The notes under the pieces were generated by a model. That model had not been told where the DNA came from. It made no database searches and worked only from the letters and a program-made list of their open reading frames with translations. A DNA stretch of 54,673 nt from a virus, in the IMG/VR virus record IMGVR_UViG_3300020160_003718, positions 1 through 54,673 of that record; one strand, written 5' to 3'. The translations under genes were made by a program, and so were the position numbers. Numbering within the stretch: the first letter of the stretch is position 1; every line of letters begins with the position of its first letter. Below, piece after piece: positions 1-6,788 of the stretch.

Positions 1-371
1 CAAATGGCAACGTTTATTACCTCAGTGGTGTAGCAACAACTCTTCCGCAAAATGGAACGGGTTGGGATTCAAATGGCAACGTTTATTACCTCAGTGGTGT
101 AGCAACAACTCTTCCGCAAAATGGAACGGGTTGGGATTCAAATAGTAGCGTTTATTACGTCAGTGGTGTGGCAACAACTCTTCCGCAAAATGGAACGGGT
201 TGGGATTCAAATGGCAACGTTTATTACCTCCAGAACACTTCTGGCGATGTGTTCTTCGGTGGTGTAGCAACAACTCTTCCGCAAAATGGAACGGGTTGGG
301 ATTCAAATAGCAGCGTTTATTACCTCAGTGGTGGGGCAACAGATCTTCCACAAAGTGGAACGGGTTGGTGC
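1..371 (+). repeat. 69-bp in-frame tandem repeats
   Basis: Near-identical 69-base units begin at 1, 70, 139 and 208, and a degenerate copy begins at 304. The fourth copy carries a 27-base in-frame insertion (residues QNTSGDVFF). Neighbouring copies differ mainly at the GGCAAC versus AGTAGC/AGCAGC position. The units keep the reading frame (23 residues each), so gain or loss of a unit changes fibre length without breaking the gene. Confidence 0.92.
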
Positions 372-599
372 GCTTTCTACGTCAACAACTCTTCCAGTGG
401 AACTGGTTGGAGTTACGATTTAAGCAATATTTATTACATCAGCGGTGTTGCAACACAACTTGATGAATATGGAAATGGAATCTATAATGGTCAAACCTAT
501 ATCAATGGCGTTGTCCAGGATGGCGGTGGGGGAAATTCTTCAGTCGTTGTTATTCAAGGAAATACTAAGTTCTACGGTAACGTAAAATTTAGCGTATAA
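3..599 (+). CDS. Repeat-containing fibre/adhesin-like virion protein (5' end outside window)
   Basis: The reading frame is open from the left edge to the TAA ending at 599, so the gene starts outside the window. A GTG at 168 could be mistaken for a start, but the same repeat continues upstream of it in frame. The visible protein is mostly 23-residue tandem repeats with the pattern VATTLPQNGTGWDS-N-VYYLSG. These are rich in Gly, Thr, Asn and aromatic residues, as in beta-structured phage fibres. The C-terminal part (from about 360) is non-repetitive and ends in a beta-rich VVVIQGNTKFYGNVKF segment. No enzymatic motif is visible. Its place beside virion genes suggests a head or tail fibre, but the exact role is unknown. 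A terminator follows directly. Confidence 0.6.
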   Translation, partial: NGNVYYLSGVATTLPQNGTGWDSNGNVYYLSGVATTLPQNGTGWDSNSSVYYVSGVATTLPQNGTGWDSNGNVYYLQNTSGDVFFGGVATTLPQNGTGWDSNSSVYYLSGGATDLPQSGTGWCAFYVNNSSSGTGWSYDLSNIYYISGVATQLDEYGNGIYNGQTYINGVVQDGGGGNSSVVVIQGNTKFYGNVKFSV

Positions 600-619
600 C
601 ATAAACAATTAAATTAAGA

Positions 620-653
620 CCCTGCATTGGTCCTAACCCAGTGCAGGGATTTT
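620..653 (+). terminator. Rho-independent terminator after the fibre gene
   Basis: An inverted repeat (arms CCCTGCATTGG and CCAGTGCAGGG, about 11 pairs with one G-T pair) has a short loop and is followed by ATTTT. It begins 20 bases after the stop at 599. The T run is short, so strength is uncertain. Confidence 0.65.
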
Positions 654-672
654 AAAAAAAACTTAAAATATT

Positions 673-777
673 ATGGCCAAAGGAAATAACGCTCACAAAA
701 AGGAAGTTAAAAAACCTAAAAAAGAAGGCTCTAAGTCTTCTCAAAAAGGTTCCAATAAGGGTTCTGGTAAAAAATAA
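673..777 (+). CDS. 34-residue lysine-rich small protein
   Basis: An ATG-initiated frame of 34 codons encodes MAKGNNAHKKEVKKPKKEG followed by a Ser/Gly/Lys tail. It is extremely basic, has no acidic cluster or cysteine, and is probably unstructured. Short proteins beginning MAKG and containing KKPKK are, to my recollection, a recurrent hypothetical family in bacteria and phages, with no function I can name. The gene lies alone between two terminators, so it may be expressed as a separate small unit or as read-through from the fibre gene. Nucleic-acid binding is possible from charge alone. No clear Shine-Dalgarno sequence precedes it. Confidence 0.55.
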   Translation: MAKGNNAHKKEVKKPKKEGSKSSQKGSNKGSGKK

Positions 778-806
778 TAAAAATCACTCTTAATTTTAAA
801 TTAAAG

Positions 807-843
807 TAGAGACGTATTTTACTATGCGTCTCTATTTTTTTTT
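807..843 (+). terminator. Strong rho-independent terminator
   Basis: Arms TAGAGACG and CGTCTCTA pair over 8 bases around a 12-base loop and are followed by nine Ts. It closes the small basic-protein unit and separates it from the promoter region before 962. Confidence 0.85.
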
Positions 844-895
844 AATAAATTCACTATTATTCAATTAGTTTTTTTTAATTTCAATTATTAAGGTG

Positions 896-901
896 TATAA
901 T
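896..901 (+). promoter_or_regulatory. Candidate promoter -10 (TATAAT) before the 962 gene
   Basis: A perfect TATAAT lies in GGTGTATAATAATTG, just after a terminator and about 60 bases before the next start codon. No good -35 hexamer is present at 16-18 bases. The GGTGTA core recurs before other virion genes, so this may be a phage-specific late promoter rather than a standard host one. Confidence 0.4.
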
Positions 902-961
902 AATTGATAAACTACAGTTTTTTTGCAATGTCGAACTGGCGACCGGTGATTAAAAAGGATA

Positions 962-1363
962 ATGTCAGCTATATTTAGATCTAAATTATTTGAAAGCAAG
1001 TCGGGATATTTTTCCGATTCTATCGGCATTGGTACAAAGCAACCATTAGAAGCCTTACATATTTATAGTGGTAATTTAAATGTAGAAAATGGTTTTGGTT
1101 ATTTCGGAAGTGGAATACAGGTTGGGGAAGATGGTTCTGGCGCTAGCAATCTTTTTATTAATCAAGATAGGGTTGGCATAAATAATGAAAACCCCGTTTC
1201 TACGCTCGATGTTTCTGGGCAAATAACGTGTTCTGGAATAAATATGAAGAACACCAAAATAACTAATTTAAAGTGGCCTGCTTTTACTGGTGACGCTGTT
1301 CCTTTGGGATTTTTATTGCAGCTTAGTGGATATTTTCAAGCTCAGATTGACAGCCTCAGATAG
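962..1363 (+). CDS. Short tail-fibre/virion-like protein with GIGT-P-LH repeats
   Basis: The 133-residue protein carries two copies of a motif common in phage fibre and beta-solenoid proteins. One is IGIGTKQPLEALHI near residue 22 and the other is VGINNENPVSTLDVSG near residue 71. The remainder is Gly/Ser/Asn-rich with alternating hydrophobics. There is no signal peptide, enzyme motif or C-terminal chaperone domain. The start ATG is preceded by AAAAAGGATA, a good ribosome-binding site. It opens the block of neck and tail genes, so a small fibre or decoration role is likely. Identity beyond that is not supported. Confidence 0.5.
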   Translation: MSAIFRSKLFESKSGYFSDSIGIGTKQPLEALHIYSGNLNVENGFGYFGSGIQVGEDGSGASNLFINQDRVGINNENPVSTLDVSGQITCSGINMKNTKITNLKWPAFTGDAVPLGFLLQLSGYFQAQIDSLR

Positions 1364-1393
1364 TTTTAGATTTAAGCAGGGGTAGTTTTATTA

Positions 1394-1422
1394 TTGAAAT
1401 AAACAGGTTAACATGGTATAAT
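1394..1422 (+). promoter_or_regulatory. Sigma-70-like promoter (TTGAAA-17-TATAAT, extended -10)
   Basis: TTGAAA at 1394-1399 and TATAAT at 1417-1422 are separated by exactly 17 bases, and TGG precedes the -10 as in extended -10 promoters. Transcription would start around 1428-1430, on top of the ATG at 1427, so the transcript would be leaderless or nearly so. Confidence 0.5.
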
Positions 1423-1426
1423 TTAT

Positions 1427-1801
1427 ATGAGTAAAAATAAAAAATTACAAGAATTGAATCAGGTTGATGGCAAGGTGGCTGGGGGCTCATCTTTTAGAAC
1501 TCTTGACGCTTTAATTGGAGAGGATTCAGCCAGTCCATACAGGCAATCTTCAGAAGCCACATATGAAGAATATTTAAATCAATTAAATTCAACTGATTTG
1601 CACAGGCATGCGGAAAAAGTCGGCTTGGTTCCGAGTGTGGAAAGGCGAGTGTTAAAAGACAGACTATTGAGAGAGTTTAGAAAATTTTTAGCTTCAAGAT
1701 CTGTGGTTTCTTCTGATTTGACTTTTAATCATATGAATCAGAATTCGTCAGCGTCTAATTTGAGCACGGACGTCCAAAAAATATTGCGCGAAGGCGCATG
1801 A
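1427..1801 (+). CDS. Hypothetical phage protein with SAP/Rho-N-like helical segment
   Basis: The protein has 124 residues. Residues about 45-90 (EEYLNQLNSTDLHRHAEKVG followed by a basic RRVLKDRLLREF helix) resemble the short helix-extended-helix fold of SAP or Rho-N-type domains, which often bind DNA. That assignment is by pattern only. The N-terminus is polar and the C-terminus is Ser/Asn-rich with a short final helix. It lies just upstream of the presumed head-tail connector genes. No Shine-Dalgarno sequence is visible before the ATG, and a promoter -10 ends only four bases upstream. Its function is unknown; a DNA-contacting role near the portal is speculation. Confidence 0.4.
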   Translation: MSKNKKLQELNQVDGKVAGGSSFRTLDALIGEDSASPYRQSSEATYEEYLNQLNSTDLHRHAEKVGLVPSVERRVLKDRLLREFRKFLASRSVVSSDLTFNHMNQNSSASNLSTDVQKILREGA

Positions 1802-1852
1802 TTGTTATATAATATTATGTCGTAAAGGCTATTTATAGGTGTAAATAGTTTT

Positions 1853-2404
1853 ATGAATTATTTTAATGATTTTATCAGATCTGTTCAGGAGGAAATAGGT
1901 GAAGAGGCTGGATATACCTACGAATATTTAGCCTATTGGTTTGTTGGAAATTATAATTTAGGCAGACTTAATACGCTTATTGATACTTGTTATTCTGGCT
2001 CTTATGTTACCGGTCAATATGGAGAAATGACAGGCTATACCATTACTCCAGAAATGGGTTCTGAGGAAACTGCAATTTATCAAAAAATATTTGAGTTGGA
2101 TTTTTATAGCAAGCAAGCGCGCAATACTTTAAAGAGCGCCGCTGGGTACAATGGCGGCGACTGGGTTTCTTTGCGAGAGGGAGATTCATCAATTACGAGA
2201 GCGAATAGAAATGAAGTTGCTAAAAATTATAAATCATTGGCTACTGAAACCAGATCTGAAATTGAAAAAATGGTGCAATCTTATCTTAAATTTAGAGCTA
2301 CTCCACAGCAAGTGGTTGGAGATGATACTGTTGAGGCATCTTACTACAGAGGTGTTACTTCTCTTTACGACGGCTATAGGGGAGATAGGGAAAGTTTATT
2401 ATAA
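1853..2404 (+). CDS. Putative head-tail connector/adaptor-position protein
   Basis: The 183-residue protein is mostly helical, with Tyr-rich segments (EEAGYTYEYLAYWFVGNYNLG near residue 18). No named family is recognised. Siphophage late operons usually run adaptor, stopper, neck protein, tail terminator, then tail tube. This is the first of four consecutive small genes leading to the tail tube gene at 4399, so adaptor is the positional guess. The next gene begins six bases after its stop, which supports co-transcription. The start follows AGGTGTAAATAGTTTT, the recurrent GGTGTAA element. A shadow frame inside it (from 2151) was not taken as a gene. Confidence 0.4.
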   Translation: MNYFNDFIRSVQEEIGEEAGYTYEYLAYWFVGNYNLGRLNTLIDTCYSGSYVTGQYGEMTGYTITPEMGSEETAIYQKIFELDFYSKQARNTLKSAAGYNGGDWVSLREGDSSITRANRNEVAKNYKSLATETRSEIEKMVQSYLKFRATPQQVVGDDTVEASYYRGVTSLYDGYRGDRESLL

Positions 2405-2410
2405 AAAATT

Positions 2411-2866
2411 ATGCAAAATTTTTTCACGCCTGAGCAAAAAGCTCAATATGAGGATGCGTTTGAATCTTTGCATGAATCCTTCGGTAGAGATGTGATTATA
2501 ATAAAAGAGTCAAAGCGCGTCATAGTTTCTACATCTGATTCTTCTTATAATTATTTTTATTCAGACGATAGTCAATCTTCAGTGCAGGAGACTATTATTC
2601 CTGTTTCTGGCGTTTTTAAAATGCGAGTGATGTGGCAGGATCCAAGTCGTGAGGCGTCTTCCTCTCAAGATGGCATGGACGCAGTTAGACCAAAAATTCA
2701 TGATAATTTATGTAGATTAAAAATGAGAAAAGATGCTTATGATTTCATAAATGGTTATAAGCAATTCATTGTTGATGAAAAAAAGTGTGACTGGGTTGGT
2801 TTTTCTAAGCCGCATGGAATAATTACTCCAAATTTTTATACCGTAATACTGAAAGAAGTAAATTGA
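2411..2866 (+). CDS. Putative head-closure/neck-position protein
   Basis: The 151-residue protein begins MQNFFTPEQKAQYEDAFESL and then shows a beta-rich pattern (residues 30-75), including a Ser-rich loop SSYNYFYSDDSQSS and GVFKMRVMWQ. It ends in a helical and then beta C-terminus. This layout is compatible with small beta-barrel head-closure (stopper) proteins, but no diagnostic motif is visible. It sits between the adaptor-position gene and the 2870 gene with very short spacers (6 and 3 bases), so it is almost certainly in the same transcript. The assignment rests on gene order and is weak. Confidence 0.38.
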   Translation: MQNFFTPEQKAQYEDAFESLHESFGRDVIIIKESKRVIVSTSDSSYNYFYSDDSQSSVQETIIPVSGVFKMRVMWQDPSREASSSQDGMDAVRPKIHDNLCRLKMRKDAYDFINGYKQFIVDEKKCDWVGFSKPHGIITPNFYTVILKEVN

Positions 2867-2869
2867 ACC

Positions 2870-3457
2870 ATGGCTGAGATTGATTATAAAAGATTAAATA
2901 TCAATATTGGGAAGTTCAAAGTTGTTAAAGATGCAGCTCTTGAGATTGCCGAAAGTAAGCTTAGCGACTCCAGAAAAGAATTCTTGCGGGAATTTTCGTC
3001 CCATCCTGTGACTGTTGAAATAGAAGCTGGAGAAAACGCTAGAAATTCGTCCGGAACACTTGGCGGTTATGGTAATCTTTTTTCTTTTATTGGTTTTCAA
3101 TCTGGCTCAAAGCCCGCCGAGGCTGTTAAATCATTAATAAATAAAATAAGGCTGATCAGGAAGTCCTATATCAAGCCCGAGGCAAATGGAACTTTGATTA
3201 AATTTAACGTCTTGTCTCCTAAAAAGTCTGATTTTGAAGATGCAACGCCTATTCCGTGGGCGGCTGGCAGAAGCTGGTTGACGGGAATAGAGAGGGGCAT
3301 TAGTGGCTTGGGGTATTTCATATCCAGAGTTGGCATTGGAAGATCTGAGGGCGGTCAGCAGTCCGATGATAAAATTAGACAATCTTCTTTTAAAAATGTT
3401 TCTTATTTTTCAAAAATGTATTCTGATTTCTTCAAGAAACTTGTAAGTAATAAATAA
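2870..3457 (+). CDS. Putative neck/tail-completion protein
   Basis: The protein has 195 residues. An N-terminal helix (ALEIAESKLSDSRKEFLREF) is followed by a Gly-rich section (SGTLGGYGNLFSFIGF, about 60-75). A conserved-looking segment PIPWAAGRSWLTGIERGISG follows near residue 127. The pattern of an N-terminal helix plus a Gly-rich loop is reminiscent of gp10-type neck proteins of HK97-like phages, but I cannot confirm it. It follows the previous stop by three bases and precedes the next gene by five. A positional role between head closure and tail terminator is the best inference. Confidence 0.38.
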   Translation: MAEIDYKRLNINIGKFKVVKDAALEIAESKLSDSRKEFLREFSSHPVTVEIEAGENARNSSGTLGGYGNLFSFIGFQSGSKPAEAVKSLINKIRLIRKSYIKPEANGTLIKFNVLSPKKSDFEDATPIPWAAGRSWLTGIERGISGLGYFISRVGIGRSEGGQQSDDKIRQSSFKNVSYFSKMYSDFFKKLVSNK

Positions 3458-3462
3458 CTAAT

Positions 3463-4314
3463 ATGAAACCTTCCTTTATAAACGAATTATCTGCATCATT
3501 TTTAATGTTTGTTGATCATCAGGTTTGTTATAATGCCGAGGGATTTTCAAATGTTGTGAGTGGTAAGTTGTATCCATCCACCGATACTTCTTTTGGAAAT
3601 TCAACAATATATCAGTCCGAGTATAGGCAGTGGGTTTCTGACGTGAGTATTTCTGGAGTCAATGGAACTGTTGCCAATTCAATAAATTATGGAGCAACTG
3701 TAATCGACAAATTGCAGAGTGGTTTAAAAATAGACTACGGAATGGGTAGAGTTTTTTTGGATGATTCGTTTCCTAAAAATTTAACAAATTTGACAGCTTC
3801 ATTCTCTAGAAAAGAATTTAATGTATTCCTCACTTCTAAAGATGAAATGCAATTGGTGATGGGTGATCCAATTTCTTATACTCAAGCCGCAACTGGCATG
3901 AGTAAAAGCACTGAGCCATATCCATTGGTTTATATTAAAAATTTTTACAGCGAAAATAATCCTTTTGCATTTGGTGGAATGGATGAGTCGCAATATGAGT
4001 TTAGATGCACTGTGCTGTCGGACAATGCTTTCAAGCTTGATTCTATCAATTCTACATTGCAAGATTGCGCAAGAAAAGATTTTTCTGTGATACCTTCTTC
4101 TGGTATACCATTCAATGTGTTTGGAGATTTTAAAAATATAGCCGCGCCGTATAATTATTTTGATTTGTGTTCTCAGTTTTCAAACAGATCGGCCTATATA
4201 GACTCTGTTAAGATTTCAAAATTTGATGAAAAAATGAACAAGGTTATTAAGGATGGTGTTTGGGGCGGCTTTGTTGATTTTAAAGTAAAAACGCTCAGGC
4301 ACCCAAGAATTTGA
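3463..4314 (+). CDS. Virion protein of tail-terminator position (unrecognised)
   Basis: The 283-residue protein is dominated by beta-forming, Ser/Asn/aromatic-rich sequence. It contains a segment MGDPISYTQAATGMSKSTEPYPLVYIKNFYSE in its middle, given here only as a landmark in two parts: MGDPISYTQAATGM and YPLVYIKNFYSE. There is no enzyme motif, signal peptide or membrane helix. It is the last gene before the tail tube protein, where a tail terminator or completion protein would be expected. It is longer than typical terminators (about 130-200 residues), so a baseplate or virion accessory protein is an alternative. An 84-base A-rich leader separates it from the tube gene. Confidence 0.35.
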   Translation: MKPSFINELSASFLMFVDHQVCYNAEGFSNVVSGKLYPSTDTSFGNSTIYQSEYRQWVSDVSISGVNGTVANSINYGATVIDKLQSGLKIDYGMGRVFLDDSFPKNLTNLTASFSRKEFNVFLTSKDEMQLVMGDPISYTQAATGMSKSTEPYPLVYIKNFYSENNPFAFGGMDESQYEFRCTVLSDNAFKLDSINSTLQDCARKDFSVIPSSGIPFNVFGDFKNIAAPYNYFDLCSQFSNRSAYIDSVKISKFDEKMNKVIKDGVWGGFVDFKVKTLRHPRI

Positions 4315-4373
4315 AATTAATATTCCCAACTTACGGTTTGGAATGTAATTTAGAATATATTTTCATTTAAAAA

Positions 4374-4398
4374 CAATAAAATAAAATAAAATAAAATT
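4374..4398 (+). promoter_or_regulatory. A-rich ATAAA-repeat leader of the tail tube gene, no Shine-Dalgarno
   Basis: Four to five ATAAA repeats lie directly upstream of the ATG at 4399. There is no G between 4375 and the start codon, so no Shine-Dalgarno sequence is possible there. For a gene expected to be among the most highly expressed, an A-rich enhancer leader is the likely ribosome-loading signal. This is inference. Confidence 0.4.
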
Positions 4399-5493
4399 AT
4401 GGCAAGAAATCGTATCATTTATCAAAGTTTAGCTCTTTATGCTGGACAAACTGGCGTCAGCGCAATGCATACCGGCGACGGCACAATAAAACAACTTACG
4501 CGAGTTCAAAGCTGGGACTCTGATTTTTCAAGAAATTTCACCGATATTAACCAGTATGGTCAACTTGCCGCTATCGATCGTATTGAGGTTGAAGCTCCTA
4601 CTGTGAACATGAGTGCTTCATGGTATCCAACAGACGGATCAAATGAAAAATATATTGGTCTTAGCGTGTGTGCTTCTGGCGCTGCGCCAACAGCATTATT
4701 ATCTGGTATTCTTAAGAAAGAAACAGATGAAAAGAATTATTTCTTGACAGTTGCGAACGAGGGAAGCGATGCTGTTAATTACAGCAATGTGAAAACTGGT
4801 GTTTTTGGCGTTGGTAATTGCTTTTTAACATCTTATTCTTTAGAAGCTTCAGTTGGAGATGTCCCGACGGCGAGTGCCGACTTCGAGGCTCTCAACTTTG
4901 CAGTTTATTCGCAAGCTACTGCAATAAGCCCAGTTCCGTCAATTAATGCAGCTAGTGGAACTAAGATTACAGGATCTTATTTTAAACTTCCAGTGGCTAC
5001 GCAAAATGACAACAGTAGCCAGGTTACGGTTCTTAGACCAGGTGACATTACTTTTGCTTTGACAAATAATCAAGTTAAAGGTTTCGATTCTAGCGATATA
5101 AAAATCCAAAGCTTTACTTTATCAACTGATTTGGGCAGAACTCCAATTGAAAAACTTGGAAGCCGTTTTCCGTTCAGTAGAGAAATTGATTTTCCTATTA
5201 CGGCTTCGCTTTCTGTCGAGGCTCAAATGGGGGATTTGAGTGATTTCAATTTGGCTGATCTTCTTTGCGAAACTGGGTTTTATGATATAGCAATTACTCT
5301 TAAGAAGAATGATTGTTCCGGCGCTGGTGCTCCGGCAATTTTGGCACAAATTAAGGGAGCTAAATTGTTGTCTGAAAATGTTTCTACTTCAATTGGCGAC
5401 AATGCATCTGTCACACTTGAATATGAAGCAAGTATCAGTGGTCCAGAAGACTTAACAAAGGGCGTGTTTATTTCTGGTAGCTATCCAGCGTAA
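4399..5493 (+). CDS. Major tail tube protein
   Basis: The 364-residue protein begins MARNRIIYQSLALYAGQ. It carries duplicated beta-rich domains with short repeated phrases (LSASW-like at about 73, SLEASVGDVPTASADF at about 150, LSVEAQMGDLSDFNLADLL at about 275). These are typical of tube subunits, which form a beta-barrel ring. It has an isolated A-rich leader and its own strong terminator, consistent with high expression, and it is followed by chaperone-position genes and the tape measure gene, the standard tail order. The length suggests an extra Ig-like or second barrel domain beyond a minimal tube subunit. The assignment rests on composition plus position, not on a catalytic motif. Confidence 0.68.
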   Translation: MARNRIIYQSLALYAGQTGVSAMHTGDGTIKQLTRVQSWDSDFSRNFTDINQYGQLAAIDRIEVEAPTVNMSASWYPTDGSNEKYIGLSVCASGAAPTALLSGILKKETDEKNYFLTVANEGSDAVNYSNVKTGVFGVGNCFLTSYSLEASVGDVPTASADFEALNFAVYSQATAISPVPSINAASGTKITGSYFKLPVATQNDNSSQVTVLRPGDITFALTNNQVKGFDSSDIKIQSFTLSTDLGRTPIEKLGSRFPFSREIDFPITASLSVEAQMGDLSDFNLADLLCETGFYDIAITLKKNDCSGAGAPAILAQIKGAKLLSENVSTSIGDNASVTLEYEASISGPEDLTKGVFISGSYPA

Positions 5494-5519
5494 ATAATAT
5501 ATTAAATTAATACAAGAAA

Positions 5520-5547
5520 AGAGCCGAGTAAAATCGGCTCTTTTTTT
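5520..5547 (+). terminator. Strong rho-independent terminator after the tail tube gene
   Basis: Perfect 8-base arms AGAGCCGA and TCGGCTCT flank a 6-base loop (GTAAAA), followed by seven Ts. It would allow the tail tube gene to be transcribed more than the downstream tape measure operon. Confidence 0.92.
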
Positions 5548-5573
5548 ATTTATTGTTCTATTTTTTTTATATC

Positions 5574-5591
5574 GGTGTAATAGTTTATAGG
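5574..5591 (+). promoter_or_regulatory. Recurrent GGTGTAATA element, candidate late promoter
   Basis: GGTGTAATAGTTTATAGG lies between the tail tube terminator and the next gene, where a promoter is needed. The same core occurs before other virion genes (892, 1838, 7856, 17334, 18987). No host-type -35 is apparent, so it may be read with the phage sigma factor encoded at 30495. Confidence 0.4.
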
Positions 5592-5641
5592 TAATTGTTG
5601 GTTAATGGTAATTTAATAGGTTTTAAAAGGTTATTGGTTTT

Positions 5642-5875
5642 ATGCAAAAATTTGAATTTTATTTTGATAAATTTCTTTCGCAAAAAGTTGAAAAAGAAGT
5701 GAAGTATGTTTTTATTTCTCATTTGTTATATATTGAGGAATTAATGAATAGGGGCGCTATATCTGAAGATGAATATAACTCAAAAAGAAAAGAAACTTTA
5801 GATAAGGGAAATGCGGCAATAAGAAATATTAATGAACAAATTGATTCGATTTTTTCGAATTTAGAATTAGTTTGA
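5642..5875 (+). CDS. Small helical protein in the tail-chaperone region
   Basis: The 77-residue protein is predicted almost entirely helical (VEKEVKYVFISHLLYIEELM near 17-36; then a charged helix to the end). It has no cysteine, signal peptide or known motif. It is the first gene after the tail tube terminator and lies 53 bases before a larger chaperone-position gene. Small proteins at this site can be tail assembly factors, but nothing in the sequence proves that. Confidence 0.45.
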   Translation: MQKFEFYFDKFLSQKVEKEVKYVFISHLLYIEELMNRGAISEDEYNSKRKETLDKGNAAIRNINEQIDSIFSNLELV

Positions 5876-5928
5876 CTATAATAAAATTGATTTAAAAATA
5901 AAACAATAAAAAGGTAAAAAGGAAAATT

Positions 5929-6759
5929 ATGACAAACAAGCAAGGCAAATATTTATATTCATTCAATTCAACTGACGCGCAGGGGAAGGATAGAAAATTC
6001 TGCATTCTTAAACCAACTAGAAAAATGAAGGAAGATGGCGAGCTTTATTATGCTTCAAAACTTTCTCAGTTTATTTCTTCTGGAATCCTCCCAAAAATTG
6101 TTTGGGATAAGATTTTTAAGGATAATGGCGGCATTATTTCAGAAACTGATAAAAAAGAATATTCGGATTTGTTCATTCAGCTTTCCGAGTTGAGAAACTC
6201 CATCAATTCTCTTTCTGTTAAATTAGAAAAAGATAGAACCGAGCAGGAGCAATTTAAGATAGAGGTATTGGAGGGTCAAGCTATCGAAGCTAGAAAAAGA
6301 ATGCAGGAACTTGAAATGTCTCAGATTAATGCATTTGAAAATACGGCAGAAGCAAAGGCCAGAAATCGCACAATTGTTTGGTGGGCTGCTACATTAGCCA
6401 CTGAAGAGCTAGAAGATGGGGTTAATAACTCAATTCTTGGTTCTGGATCCGTCGATGAAAAATTGGATAATTATGAACTAATTGTTGAAAATGATGAATT
6501 TTTAACAGATGTTTTTTCTAGAATTAACTACCTTGTCACTGTATGGTACCTTGGAAGCGCTTCATCTGCTGAAGATTTCAAGTCACTTGACGAGGAATAC
6601 GTAAACCGAATCAAGTCGGAGCAGGAAGCTCTTGCGGAACCTGAAAAATTAGAAGATAAAGTTGAAACTGTTGAGGATGTAAAGCTTGAAGCTGAAGCTC
6701 CTTCATCGGTTTTTGTCGATGAGATTCAAGTTGTTAATTTTACCGAAGCAAGTTTGTAA
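5929..6759 (+). CDS. Putative tail assembly chaperone
   Basis: The 276-residue protein is well placed between the tail tube and tape measure genes, the usual location of tail assembly chaperones that coat the tape measure protein. Residues about 85-145 form a long charged coiled coil (LRNSINSLSVKLEKDRTEQE onward). A conserved-looking helical region NRTIVWWAATLATEELEDG follows near 150, and the C-terminus is acidic (EALAEPEKLEDKVETVEDVK). The ATG follows AAAAAGGAAAATT, a good ribosome-binding site. No frameshift fusion to the next gene is possible, because the next gene's frame has a stop just before its ATG. Confidence 0.5.
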   Translation: MTNKQGKYLYSFNSTDAQGKDRKFCILKPTRKMKEDGELYYASKLSQFISSGILPKIVWDKIFKDNGGIISETDKKEYSDLFIQLSELRNSINSLSVKLEKDRTEQEQFKIEVLEGQAIEARKRMQELEMSQINAFENTAEAKARNRTIVWWAATLATEELEDGVNNSILGSGSVDEKLDNYELIVENDEFLTDVFSRINYLVTVWYLGSASSAEDFKSLDEEYVNRIKSEQEALAEPEKLEDKVETVEDVKLEAEAPSSVFVDEIQVVNFTEASL

Positions 6760-6765
6760 TTAATT

Positions 6766-6782
6766 TAGCGCTACTTGCGCTA
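6766..6782 (+). promoter_or_regulatory. Intergenic hairpin between chaperone-position genes
   Basis: TAGCGC and GCGCTA pair around a 5-base loop, 6 bases after one stop codon and 6 bases before the next ATG. There is no T run, so it is not a classic terminator. It could stabilise mRNA or tune translation of the 6789 gene. Confidence 0.4.
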
Positions 6783-6788
6783 TAAATT

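Noticed and set aside
168-599. GTG at 168 as the start of the repeat protein
   Set aside because: The same 23-residue repeat continues upstream in frame to the left edge, so the gene simply starts outside the window.
2151-2495. A 114-residue frame overlapping the 1853 and 2411 genes
   Set aside because: It spans the boundary of two better-supported genes, is Leu/Lys-biased as expected from an out-of-frame reading of AT-rich DNA, and has no ribosome-binding site.
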